NCBI RefSeq assembly: GCF_000719555.1
Contig: NZ_JOGX01000032.1
Coordinates: forward strand, 26,096-90,095
DNA from: Streptomyces sp. NRRL F-5727
GTDB lineage: Bacteria > Actinomycetota > Actinomycetes > Streptomycetales > Streptomycetaceae
Reading direction: 5' to 3'
DNA length: 64,000 nucleotides
In this document: in pieces, positions 48,603 to 56,733 of the stretch
Layout: each line of letters opens with the position of its first letter
Position numbering within the stretch: the first letter of the stretch is position 1
Notes under the pieces: model-generated
The model's input: the letters and a program-made list of their open reading frames with translations, nothing else
Database searches by the model: none
Told to the model about the DNA's origin: nothing
Translations under genes and position numbers: made by a program

Positions 48603-49673
48603 ATGGCGCGACGACTCGACGTCACCGGAGCCGACGGCATCCGGCTGGCGGCCTGGGACTACACGGCCGTCTCGGCCCTCACGGCCACCACGGCGGAGGG
48701 CGGCGGCACGGCCGCCGGCCCGGAGGCCAGGGCAGGCGCGGGCCCAGCCGGTGCGCGCCCGGCCGGCCCGCGCCCAACCGGTCCGCGCCCGGCCGGTGCC
48801 ACCGCCGTGAGCATCGCCCGCCAGCCCTCGGGCCCGGAGGACCGCCCCGCCCCCGCCGTACCCCCCGTGCCCGCCGAACCGGCCGAGGCCCTCGCCGCGC
48901 CCACCGGCGCCCCGGTCTTACTGCTCCACGGCCTGATGGGCCACGCGGGCCACTGGGCCCCCGCCGCCGGCCTCCTGACCGGTGGGCACCGCACCATCGC
49001 GCTCGACCAGCGCGGCCACGGGGCGAGCGAGAAGCCGCCCGGCGGGCCGTTCACGCGCGAGGCGTACGTGGCGGACGCGGCGGCCGTCATCGAGCGGCTC
49101 GGACTCGGCCCCGTCTCCCTCGTCGGCCACTCCATGGGCGCCCTGACGGCCTGGCAGCTCGCCGCCGAGCGCCCGGACCTGGTCCGCGCCCTGGTCATCT
49201 GCGACATGCGGGCCTCGGCGCTCGGCGCGGCCTCGCAGCGCGCCTGGCAGGACTGGTTCCGGGGCTGGCCGGCGCCCTTCCCGAGCCTGGACGCGGTGCA
49301 CCGCTGGTTCGGCGCGGACGACCCGTGGGTGGAGACGCCGAACCCGGCGCGGGGCGCGTTCTTCGCCGAGGTGATGACCGAGCGCGCGGACGGCTGGCAC
49401 CCCGTCTTCGACCCCGCCCAGATGCTGACCTCCCGCGAGACCTGGGTCCACGACGCCCACTGGGACTCGCTCGCCCAGGTCCGCTGCCCCACCCTCGTCG
49501 TCCGCGGCCTCGACGGCGAACTGGGCCGCGCCGAGGCCCAGGAGATGGTCCGCGTCCTCCCGCACGGCGCCTACGCGGAGATCCCCGACGCCGGCCACCT
49601 CCTCCACTACACCCACCCGGAAGCCTGGGCGGAAGCGGTGGGCCCGTTCCTCACCGGCGTCCTGACTCCGTGA
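48603..49673 (+). CDS. Alpha/beta hydrolase with a long low-complexity insertion
   Basis: A 356-residue hydrolase. Canonical parts are APVLLLHGLMGHAGHWAPAA (oxyanion region), GPVSLVGHSMGALTAWQLAA with the nucleophile S177, a likely acid in TLVVRGLDGELGRAEAQEMV, and the histidine in IPDAGHLLHYTHPEAWAEAV. Between the first strand (DGIRLAAWDYTA, residue 11) and the HGLMG strand (residue 109) lies an Ala/Gly/Pro/Arg-rich stretch of about 75 residues with a PAGPRPTGPRPAG repeat, absent in most relatives. Start chosen at the ATG after AGAGGGGGT. Confidence 0.8.
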   Translation: MARRLDVTGADGIRLAAWDYTAVSALTATTAEGGGTAAGPEARAGAGPAGARPAGPRPTGPRPAGATAVSIARQPSGPEDRPAPAVPPVPAEPAEALAAPTGAPVLLLHGLMGHAGHWAPAAGLLTGGHRTIALDQRGHGASEKPPGGPFTREAYVADAAAVIERLGLGPVSLVGHSMGALTAWQLAAERPDLVRALVICDMRASALGAASQRAWQDWFRGWPAPFPSLDAVHRWFGADDPWVETPNPARGAFFAEVMTERADGWHPVFDPAQMLTSRETWVHDAHWDSLAQVRCPTLVVRGLDGELGRAEAQEMVRVLPHGAYAEIPDAGHLLHYTHPEAWAEAVGPFLTGVLTP

Positions 49674-49759
49674 CCCGTGACCCGTGACCCGTGCCCCGTG
49701 ACCTGTTGCCCCCCTGACCGCCCGACCGACTGTCGTACCCCCGCCCTACGCTCCCCCTC

Positions 49760-50113
49760 ATGAGCGTCTCCGTGTACTACACCGCGCGCCGCCCGGCCCC
49801 CCTGACCCCGGCCGAGGCGGCTGCCGTCGAGCGCGTCACCGCCGCGCACCTGGCGGCGTTCCCGTACGACGACGAGGAGGGCCTCTACCTGTACGGGGAC
49901 CCCGGGCCCGAGCCGGACGCGCTCCTGGCCGGCTCGACGAAACTGCCCCGCGACCCCGACCGCCTCCTCCCGGTGCTGATCCACGTCCTGGACTCGGTCA
50001 CGGAGCTGCGCCGGGCCCTGGCGGGGGCGGAGTGGCACGTGCACGTGGACGATCAGGACGTGCCGTGGGAGGAGCCGGAGGGGTACGGCTTCCCCGGCAT
50101 GCGCGAGCTCTGA
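49760..50113 (+). CDS. Small acidic protein, unknown function
   Basis: A 117-residue protein starting MSVSVYYTARRPAPLTPAEA. It is acidic, with YDDEEGLYLYGDPGPEPDAL and DSVTELRRALAGAEWHVHVD, and ends EGYGFPGMREL. Similar small proteins are common in Streptomyces as uncharacterised single genes. A DGR-free region with short GTGACCC repeats (49675-49705) lies between it and the hydrolase. Confidence 0.65.
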   Translation: MSVSVYYTARRPAPLTPAEAAAVERVTAAHLAAFPYDDEEGLYLYGDPGPEPDALLAGSTKLPRDPDRLLPVLIHVLDSVTELRRALAGAEWHVHVDDQDVPWEEPEGYGFPGMREL

Positions 50114-50180
50114 CGAGGCCCGCCCCGCCGACGGCACCCCACCGGAAGACTCCCGTCAGGCACCCTGTACCTTCCTCCCA

Positions 50181-50223
50181 CGGCGCGTCGAGAAGGAGAG
50201 CCCCAAGGCTCGGCTCCGCGCCG
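50181..50223 (+). promoter_or_regulatory. Leader hairpin of the first I36/FG-GAP gene
   Basis: CGGCGCG (50181) pairs with CGCGCCG (50217-50223), enclosing a short internal stem. The same arms recur before the neighbouring paralog. The ribosome binding site GGAGGGAAC follows directly. Confidence 0.5.
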
Positions 50224-50243
50224 CATCTGGAGGGAACCCGTAC

Positions 50244-51340
50244 ATGTCTCTGCTCTCCCGGCTGAACCGCCGCCGCCCGGCGGCCCGGTCCGAGGCGCGC
50301 ACCCAGGCCACCCGGCCGGCCGCGCTCGGCCTCGCCGTGCTCACCGCGCTCACCGCCTTCACCACCCTCGGCCCGGCCGCCACCCCGGCCCAGGCGGACC
50401 CCGAGGACTGCCCCCGGGGCTACTTCTGCGCCTGGAAGACCGACCACGCCACGGGCGAGATGCTCAAGCTCACCCAGAGCGCGTCGACCCTCGGCGCCTG
50501 GGACAACCAGATCAACGCGGTCTCCAACCGCACCAACCAGTACGTGTGCGGGTACGACGAGCCCGGCTACACGACCTCGTACTGGAGCGTCGGTGTGCGG
50601 GAGCCCGACCCGGGCGGCACCGAGTGGGGCTACATGGGGATGCGCTCGCTCAGCTCGCTGAAGTTCGTCCTCACCGGGCGCGAGTGCTACGGCCCCGCCT
50701 ACACGACGTGGCACGCCGAGCCCAACCCCGCCGGGCCGTCCCGCTTCGGCAACCTGAACGGCGACGACGAGGCGGACCTCCTGGCCCGCGACAAGGCCGG
50801 CCGCCTCTGGTTCCTCCCCGGGAACGGCACCGGCAAGCTGGTCGGCGGCGGCTGGGGCGCGATGAACGCCCTCACCCGGCACGGCGACTTCTCCGCCGAC
50901 GGCAAGGAGGACGTGATCGCCCGCGAGGCGTCCACCGGCAAGCTGTCGGCGCCCGCAAGCAGATCGGCGCGGGCGGCTGGAACAGCATGAACGCCCTCAC
51001 CGCCCTCGGCGACGTCACCGGCGACGGCAAGGCCGACCTCGTCGCCCGCGAGCCCGCCACCGGCAAGCTGTGGCTCTACCCCGGCCGGACCGGCGCCCTC
51101 GGCTCCCGCACCCTGATCGGCGGCGGCTGGAACGCGATGGCCCAGCTCGTCGGCGTGGGCGACCACGGCCTCGACGGCAGCAACGACCTCATCGCCCTCA
51201 CCAACAACACCTTCCGCAGCACCTCGTGCTCCTACCAGGGCTGCCTGATGGTCTACGGCGGCAAGGACAACGGCACCTTCGCCCCGGGCAGCTGGGACGG
51301 CCAGGACCGGTCCTGGAACGACATGAGCACCGTCTTCTGA
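50244..51340 (+). pseudogene. Secreted I36-like / FG-GAP repeat protein with frame break
   Basis: The first frame encodes a signal peptide (ALGLAVLTALTAFTTLGPAA), a peptidase-inhibitor I36-like domain (EDCPRGYFCAWKTDHATGEM; TNQYVCGYDEPGYTTSYWSV) and one FG-GAP/VCBS-type repeat (LNGDDEADLLARDKAGRLWF). It then leaves frame after EASTGKL at about 50945. The -1-offset frame continues with KQIGAGGWNSMNALTALGDV and two more repeats to DRSWNDMSTVF. About ten expected codons (WLYPG-type) are missing at the break. Either the gene is broken or the assembly is wrong. Confidence 0.8.
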
Positions 51341-51353
51341 CCCCCCTCGGGCA

Positions 51354-51378
51354 TGTACCCCGCCCCCGGCGGGGTACA
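51354..51378 (+). terminator. Terminator after the first I36/FG-GAP gene
   Basis: Perfect 11-bp stem TGTACCCCGCC/GGCGGGGTACA with a 3-nt loop followed by TTTCC, 13 bp after the stop of the second part. Confidence 0.75.
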
Positions 51379-51389
51379 TTTCCGCCCTA

Positions 51390-51425
51390 CGGCGCGTCGA
51401 GCGGGCAGGGCCCGGCTCCGCGCCG
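51390..51425 (+). promoter_or_regulatory. Leader hairpin of the second I36/FG-GAP gene
   Basis: CGGCGCG (51390) and CGCGCCG (51419-51425) repeat the leader hairpin of the upstream paralog. GGAGGAAAACGA and the ATG follow. Confidence 0.5.
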
Positions 51426-51443
51426 CGTCACGGAGGAAAACGA

Positions 51444-52440
51444 ATGCGCATATCTCTGCGCCGGCGCGTGGCCACGGCGGTCACGGCGCTCGGCCTCACC
51501 ACGCTCGGCGTCCTCGGCGCGGGCGCGCCCGCCCAGGCGGCGCCGGCCGACTGCCCAGTGGGCTACTTCTGCGGGTGGAAGACGGACGACGCCACCGGCA
51601 CCATGTACAAGACGAACGTCAGCGCCGCGACGCTCGGCACCTGGGACAACCAGTTCCGCACGGTCTCCAACCGGACCACAAAGTTCGCGTGCCTCCACGA
51701 CGACGCGAACTACGGCTACGACGGCGGCCTCGGCTCCGTCGCCCCCAACCCCTCGGGCACCGAGTGGGGCGGCCCCGGCAGCAACAGCGTCAGCTCCGTC
51801 CGCCTGGTCGCCACCGAGCGCGAGTGCGGCGGCTGGGAGCCCTACCCCTACTGGTACGCGAACCCGCAGGCCACCGCGCCCGCCTTCGGCGACCTGAACG
51901 GCGACAAGTCGTCCGACGTCCTCTCCCGCGACCGGTCCGGCCGCCTCTGGTTCCTCCCCGGCAACGGCACCGGCAAGCTGCTCGGTGGCGGCTGGGGCGC
52001 GATGAACGCCCTCACCCGGCACGGCGACTTCTCCGCCGACGGCAAGGAGGACGTGATCGCCCGCGAGGCGTCCACCGGCAAGCTGCGCCATGAACGCGCT
52101 CGTCGGCTTCGGCGACATGACCAAGGACGGCAAGGCCGACCTCCTCGCCCGCGAGGCGTCCACCGGCAGGCTGTGGCTGTACCCCGGCAAGACGGACGGC
52201 GTCGCCACCCGCGTCCTCATCGGCAGCGGCTGGCACACCATGGCCGGCTTCCTCGCGGTCGGCGACAGCACCGGCGACGGCTACCCCGACCTGAACGCCG
52301 TCACCAACAGCCGCTTCACCTCGGCGGACCAGGGCAACGGCGACGGCCTCCTGGTCAGGTACGACGGCCGCGCCACCAACGGCTTCCAGCCGGGCGTCGT
52401 GGACGACGCGTCCTGGCTCGACCTGAACGGCCAGTTCTGA
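51444..52440 (+). pseudogene. Second secreted I36-like / FG-GAP repeat protein with frame break
   Basis: A paralog of the preceding gene. The signal peptide is VATAVTALGLTTLGVLGAGA and the I36-like domain holds DCPVGYFCGWKTDDATGTMY. It also leaves frame immediately after EASTGKL (about 52085), and the rest continues in the +1 frame as MNALVGFGDMTKDGKADLLA to DASWLDLNGQF. The break falls at the end of a 99-bp block identical to the first paralog (50847-50945 and 51987-52085). About 25 codons of one repeat seem missing. Confidence 0.8.
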
Positions 52441-52460
52441 CCTGACCGCAGATACGCGAA

Positions 52461-52495
52461 GGGCCTCCGTCCCGGCCAGGGGCGGAGGCCCTTTC
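52461..52495 (+). terminator. Terminator after the second I36/FG-GAP gene
   Basis: Nine-bp stem GGGCCTCCG/CGGAGGCCC with a 13-nt loop, followed by TTTCGT, 20 bp after the stop. Confidence 0.75.
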
Positions 52496-52510
52496 GTCGT
52501 ACCCGTGGCC

Positions 52511-52687
52511 CTACTTGACCTGGTCGAGGAACGCGCCCCAGGCGGCGGGGGAGACGGAGAGGGAGGGGAGGTCGGTGTCCTTGGAGTCACGGACGTGCAC
52601 AGAGTGCACACAGGAGGCGACCTCGACGCATTCGCCGCCCTGGCCGCTGCTGTAGCTGCTCTTGAACCAGTTGAGGTCGGTGCTCAT
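52511..52687 (-). CDS. DUF397 protein
   Basis: A 58-residue protein starting MSTDLNWFKSSYSSGQGGEC and ending FLDQVK. WFKSSYSSGQGGECVEVA is the DUF397 signature, and HVRDSKDTDLPSLSVSPAAW follows. It overlaps the stop of the upstream XRE regulator as ATGA. Such pairs are very common in Streptomyces (WhiJ/BldB-type context); the small protein usually acts with its regulator in development-type control. Confidence 0.85.
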   Translation of the reverse strand: MSTDLNWFKSSYSSGQGGECVEVASCVHSVHVRDSKDTDLPSLSVSPAAWGAFLDQVK

Positions 52688-53502
52688 AGCTCTCGTGCCA
52701 CCTGTTCGATGAGTTGGACGGAATCCTCCGGCGTGAAAGCCTGCGCCCGCAGCGTGCTGTAGCGAGCGAAGCAGTTACCCACGTCCGGCTGCTCGGAGAG
52801 AATGTAACTGCTCCCCTGACCCTCGACATATACCAGTTGACCTCGGCGTCCCTCGGTCTCAAGGAGGACGAAGGGGCCGCTGAGGCCAGCGTGAATCTCG
52901 CGGTTTTCGTCCATAATCTGGAGCTCCACGTTGGGCAGGTGCGCGAGCTCCAGAATGTGCAGCAGGTTCTTCCGCAGGACATCCCGCCCCCCGAGGGGGC
53001 GAGTGATGGCGACCTTCTCCAGCACGAAGGTCGCCATGGGGGCCGGCTTTCGGTAGAGCACCCGCTGGCGAGCGATGCGGGCCGCGACGCCCGGCTCGAT
53101 TTCATCGTCGTCCAAGGGCGGCCGCTCCGAGACGAAGGAAGCCCGCGCGTAGTCCGCGGTTTGCAGCAGTCCAGGGAGCATGTGGTTGTAGTACATGTGT
53201 ATGCCGACCGCCCTGGACTCCTCGTCCAAGTAGTCCTCGAACCACGGTGCGACGCCACTCGCCGCGACCTCCTCCGCCAGCTTCAGCAGTGCACCTTGTG
53301 CACCCAGCAGCGGATCCACGATCGGGACGAACTCTCCCTTCGGGTGCCGCAGTCCTCGCTCGATCATCGCCACCTGGGACTTGGAGTATCCGGTCTCTCT
53401 GCCCACCGCCTCCTGTGAGTACTTGGCCCGCTCGCGGTAGAACCGCAGCATCATCCCGAAGGTCTTCGCGGCTCCCGCGCCCTGCTTGGGCTCCTTGTTC
53501 AC
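52684..53502 (-). CDS. XRE-family regulator (DUF5753 type)
   Basis: A 272-residue protein with a GTG start (VNKEPKQGAGAAKTFGMMLR) after GGGAGGCGGG. The HTH is YSQEAVGRETGYSKSQVAMI. The C-terminal DUF5753 domain holds LPGLLQTADYARASFVSERP and LGGRDVLRKNLLHILELAHL, then GPFVLLETEGRRGQLVYVEG. It is coupled to the DUF397 gene and divergent from a hypothetical gene starting 83 bp away. It belongs to the WhiJ-like regulator group. Confidence 0.87.
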   Translation of the reverse strand: MNKEPKQGAGAAKTFGMMLRFYRERAKYSQEAVGRETGYSKSQVAMIERGLRHPKGEFVPIVDPLLGAQGALLKLAEEVAASGVAPWFEDYLDEESRAVGIHMYYNHMLPGLLQTADYARASFVSERPPLDDDEIEPGVAARIARQRVLYRKPAPMATFVLEKVAITRPLGGRDVLRKNLLHILELAHLPNVELQIMDENREIHAGLSGPFVLLETEGRRGQLVYVEGQGSSYILSEQPDVGNCFARYSTLRAQAFTPEDSVQLIEQVAREL

Positions 53503-53584
53503 ACCCCGCCTCCCCGAGTGCACAGTCCTGCACAACATCACGTTGCCCCTGGTCACAGGACAGCACGCTCGGGAAGCTGGCGTC

Positions 53585-53995
53585 ATGAATCCGAGCAAGT
53601 CGCTTGACATCAAGCCCTCCTGGGTCCCCGACTGCGGCCACGCCCTCCGGCTCGCAGGCGTGCACTTCGACGCCGTGCGGATCCCCGGCGTCCTGGGGGA
53701 GGAGGTGGCGTACCACCTCATGGAGTTCACGGACTTCCAGGCGGGGCCGATCGTGCGGGAGGCGGCCCGGGGGCGGAACCTCTACTTCCTGCTGGCGCCG
53801 GGTACGGCCTCGGGGTTCGCGTGGCCGGCTCCGGTGCGGGCGCTGGGCGGGGGCCGTGGGGGCGAGTCGTACGTGGGGATCCCGGCGCTCGACGGGACGA
53901 CGTGGCCGCTGGGCTGGAGGTCGCTCCCGACGCTCGAAGATCCGTTCGTGGAGGGAGAGTTGTTGCATCGGACGGTGGAATATGCGCTACGGTGA
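53585..53995 (+). CDS. Hypothetical protein next to the XRE/DUF397 pair
   Basis: A 136-residue protein starting MNPSKSLDIKPSWVPDCGHA. It contains LRLAGVHFDAVRIPGVLGEE and LYFLLAPGTASGFAWPAPVR, with ESYVGIPALDGTTWPLGWRS near the end. These segments resemble a primase-polymerase-like or DUF-type pocket often found beside WhiJ-type regulators, but I do not assign a function. Divergent from the regulator, it may be its target. Confidence 0.65.
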   Translation: MNPSKSLDIKPSWVPDCGHALRLAGVHFDAVRIPGVLGEEVAYHLMEFTDFQAGPIVREAARGRNLYFLLAPGTASGFAWPAPVRALGGGRGGESYVGIPALDGTTWPLGWRSLPTLEDPFVEGELLHRTVEYALR

Positions 53996-54092
53996 CGCCG
54001 ACATCACGCTCCGTGAAGGGAGCGGCCCCCGGGGGTGCGCCAACACCATCCGAGGGCCTTCACTACCAGTGGATACACGAGGTCCACCAGAA

Positions 54093-55193
54093 ATGCTCCG
54101 GCATGCTATCGCGCCCTTGTCGGCGTACACGAAGGTCTCGCACAGTGTCGTCCGGAATCCGCGGCTGACCAGCGACGCGAAAGTCCTCCTCGTCTACCTC
54201 CAGGGACTCCCGGAGAGTGCGGCCACCGGCAAGCCCCTCGGTGAGCACGCCGCTGACCTGGGCATGAAGCCCCGGGCGTACCAGAAGGCGAAGGAATCGC
54301 TCACCACGTGTGGACATCTGCACGAGTGGCGATGGCAGGACGGTCAGGGATTCTGGAAGACCACCCAGCTCGTCACGAACGTCAGCCTCACGCGTGAAGA
54401 GGCGAGGGCGGTACGGGACGGCGACCGGTCACCGACTGTGCCCGATCCGGCGGTCGGTGGGCCAGGCACCCCGGAGACCGGTTGCTCCTCCAAAGATGAA
54501 GACGGGGAGAAGACCAACCCCCCACCCCCCAGCGGCCCCGCACCTTCGACGGAACCGGAACCGGAGCCGGAACCGGAGCCGGAGCCGGAACCGGAGCCGG
54601 AGCCGGAGGGCCGTGAGGCGCCCGAGGCCCCGCCGCAGGAGCAGCCGCAGGGGCAAGGCGCGAGCGATCCCGCGCTCGTCCGCGCCGAACGCCTCCTCCT
54701 CACGCTCCACCACGCCGACCGCGATCTGCGCCTCGGCGTCCGTGAGGCGCGCGGGCTCGCCGCGATCGCTGCGGAGTGGCTGCGGCGAGGCGTCTCGGTG
54801 GCCGACCTCCGGCACGCCCTGACGGCGCATCTGCCGCGCACCGGCGTCCGTTCGGCCGTCGGGTTCCTCCGGCACCGGCTGACGGAGAAGCTTCCGCCGG
54901 AGCCGGTGGAGGCCCCGCTCGGTGGGGCCCCCGCCGCGGCGGCCGGTCCGGTGGTGACCTGCCAGGGGCCGGGCGACAGGCCCCACGCCTTCCGGCCGGT
55001 CGCGGACGAGACGCTCTGCGGGCCCTGCCGCCGCGAGGCCGCCCTGCGGGCCGATCCGCCCGCCCGGCGCCCGGAGGACCGCCCCGCCCGTCCGGACTGG
55101 CGTGACCTGGTCGCCGGGGTGTTCGCGGAGCGGCCGGGGCTCTCCTGGGCCGCCCTCGACCGTTCGGCGGGCGCCGAACCGTCCGGCGCCTAG
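54093..55193 (+). CDS. HTH protein with EP repeat linker
   Basis: A 366-residue protein, start chosen at MLRHAIAPLSAYTKVSHSVV, typical for a Streptomyces winged-HTH family (TKVSHxVVRNPRLxSDAKVL). The HTH-like N-terminal domain runs to about residue 115 (KTTQLVTNVSLTREEARAVR). A (EP)n stretch encoded by GAACCG/GAGCCG units follows at about residues 155-172. The C-terminal half has a helical domain (LGVREARGLAAIAAEWLRRG) and CQGPGDRPHAFRPV..CGPCRREAALR, a possible zinc site. Function is unknown. Confidence 0.7.
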   Translation: MLRHAIAPLSAYTKVSHSVVRNPRLTSDAKVLLVYLQGLPESAATGKPLGEHAADLGMKPRAYQKAKESLTTCGHLHEWRWQDGQGFWKTTQLVTNVSLTREEARAVRDGDRSPTVPDPAVGGPGTPETGCSSKDEDGEKTNPPPPSGPAPSTEPEPEPEPEPEPEPEPEPEGREAPEAPPQEQPQGQGASDPALVRAERLLLTLHHADRDLRLGVREARGLAAIAAEWLRRGVSVADLRHALTAHLPRTGVRSAVGFLRHRLTEKLPPEPVEAPLGGAPAAAAGPVVTCQGPGDRPHAFRPVADETLCGPCRREAALRADPPARRPEDRPARPDWRDLVAGVFAERPGLSWAALDRSAGAEPSGA

Positions 55194-55246
55194 CGTGCGG
55201 AGTGTCGCGCGGGACGGTCCCGCGCGCCTGACGCAGGGAGGCCCCG

Positions 55247-55882
55247 ATGCCGGACAACGTGCCCGAGAGCGACCTGAGGCGGCGCGTCGCCGCGCGGTTC
55301 CGCGAGGTGAACGGCGACCACCCGATGACCGCCGCCGACGACGCGTACGTCAGCGCGCAGTTCGTCCCGCTGGACGAGCTGTGCGCCGCCGGGGGGCGTG
55401 AGGCCGACGACGTCCGGAGGCTGATGCTGGCGCGGCGGCTGCCGCTCCCGGGGTACCTGCGGTCCGACGGCGCGGAGATGGTGCCGCGCGACCTGTTCGC
55501 CCTCGCCGAGCGGGCCGGAGGGGTGGACCTCCTCGAAGGCTGGTTCGTCGCGCACTGGGACGACGAGCCCACCGGGCGGGCGGAGTGGGACGCGTACCTC
55601 AGCGGCCAGTACGTCTGCCTGCACGCGGTCACCCCGGAGACGATCCGGCGCAAGGAGTACCTGACCGGCGCCATCGGCGCGGCGGAGAACGCCCCGGACG
55701 CCGGTACGGCCGGCTGGACCGAGCGGCTGCACGCGCTCGTCGACGAACTCGACGCCCTGGAACCGGCGTTCACCGCCTACGACCGCCTCCGCTTCGGCGG
55801 CCCGACGTCCCGGGACACCTGCGTCGACGCGGTGCGGGCCCGCCACCCGCGCAGTGGGACGGCGGCTAGCCTGGCCGGGTGA
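55247..55882 (+). CDS. DUF6058-family protein
   Basis: A 211-residue protein beginning MPDNVPESDLRRRVAARFRE. Segments AAGGREADDVRRLMLARRLP, LPGYLRSDGAEMVPRDLFAL and WEDxYLSGQYVCLHAVTPETI-like (here WDAYLSGQYVCLHAVTPETI) are characteristic of DUF6058 proteins, which occur near natural-product genes in Streptomyces. The stop overlaps the next GTG as GTGA, so the two may be cotranslated. Function is unknown. Confidence 0.75.
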   Translation: MPDNVPESDLRRRVAARFREVNGDHPMTAADDAYVSAQFVPLDELCAAGGREADDVRRLMLARRLPLPGYLRSDGAEMVPRDLFALAERAGGVDLLEGWFVAHWDDEPTGRAEWDAYLSGQYVCLHAVTPETIRRKEYLTGAIGAAENAPDAGTAGWTERLHALVDELDALEPAFTAYDRLRFGGPTSRDTCVDAVRARHPRSGTAASLAG

Positions 55883-56346
55883 TACGCGCCTGGACCCCGC
55901 CCGCGATGTTCGCGCTCGTCGGCGTGCTGCTCGCCGCGGCCTCGTTCGCCCGCGGCGACTCCGGTACGGGAGCCGTGCTCCTGGTGCTCTTCCTCGCCCT
56001 GGCGGGTGCCAACTCGCCGCTGGTGTTCCCTCGTTCGCTCACCTCGGCCGAGGCCGTGCGCCGCAGCGCGGCGGACGGGCGGCCCGTCGTCTACTGGCGG
56101 CCGGGCTGCCAGTACTGCGTGCGGCTCCGAGTGCGCCTCGGAAGGCGGGCCCGGCGGGCCCACTGGGTGAACATCTGGCGGGACCCGGAGGCCGCGGCGG
56201 CGGTACGCGCCGTGAACGACGGCAACGAGACGGTCCCCACCGTCCTCCTGGCCGGCCGCCCCCACACCAACCCCGACCCGGCCTGGCTCCGCGACCGGAT
56301 CGACGGCCTCAGCCCGCCTCGTGATCCGGGTGGTCCGGCACGCTGA
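55879..56346 (+). CDS. Membrane-anchored glutaredoxin-like protein
   Basis: A 155-residue protein with a GTG start in a GTGA overlap. One or two hydrophobic segments (PPAMFALVGVLLAAASFARG; GAVLLVLFLALAGANSPLVF) precede a thioredoxin-fold domain with WRPGCQYCVRLRVRLGRRAR (CxxC) and NDGNETVPTVLLAGRPHTNP (cis-Pro loop). It is probably a membrane-tethered redox protein. Its 3' end overlaps the convergent hypothetical gene by 38 bp. Confidence 0.8.
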   Translation: MIRAWTPPAMFALVGVLLAAASFARGDSGTGAVLLVLFLALAGANSPLVFPRSLTSAEAVRRSAADGRPVVYWRPGCQYCVRLRVRLGRRARRAHWVNIWRDPEAAAAVRAVNDGNETVPTVLLAGRPHTNPDPAWLRDRIDGLSPPRDPGGPAR

Positions 56347-56698
56347 CCCCGTACGCCGGGAAGGCGCCGGTCAGCATCGCGTACGCCTCGGCGGAGAGCC
56401 GGTCCCGCTTCCAGATCGCCTGCGCGGCCGTCGTCGTCCGGGAGATCGCCGAGCGCAGCCCGCCGCCCGGCCGGGCGGCCCGCAGCTCCTCGGCGCGCGG
56501 GTGGAAGGAGTCACGGACCAGCTTGTCCAGGGCCGAGAAGCGCGCCGCGTCGAACTTCGGCACCACGGCGTGGTCGAAGGCCCCGGAGGCGACCGCCACG
56601 GCCGTGGCGTGCCGGATCTCCTGGAGGGCGGTCAGCGGCAGACGGGAGGCGGCGGCGACGAAGGCTGCCACGTCGGGCGGGACCGGGGAGGACGGCAT
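56309..56698 (-). CDS. Hypothetical helical protein
   Basis: A 129-residue helical protein starting MPSSPVPPDVAAFVAAASRL. AQEIRHATAV-like LTALQEIRHATAVAVASGAF and LDKLVRDSFHPRAEELRAAR are visible. No family is recognised. It is convergent with and overlaps the glutaredoxin-like gene; its start lies 36 bp from the end of the permease gene upstream on the same strand. Confidence 0.55.
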   Translation of the reverse strand: MPSSPVPPDVAAFVAAASRLPLTALQEIRHATAVAVASGAFDHAVVPKFDAARFSALDKLVRDSFHPRAEELRAARPGGGLRSAISRTTTAAQAIWKRDRLSAEAYAMLTGAFPAYGVSVPDHPDHEAG

Positions 56699-56733
56699 GC
56701 CCGCAGGCTCTCACGGACGCTGCGGGCCGCGCC

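Noticed and set aside
52511..53502. XRE/DUF397 pair as a classical toxin-antitoxin system
   Set aside because: The pair matches the common WhiJ-like regulator arrangement of Streptomyces; neither protein shows a toxin fold.
54550..54606. Regular GGAACC/GGAGCC repeats as a CRISPR-like array
   Set aside because: Units are 6 bp, contiguous and in frame, coding an EP repeat; there are no spacers.
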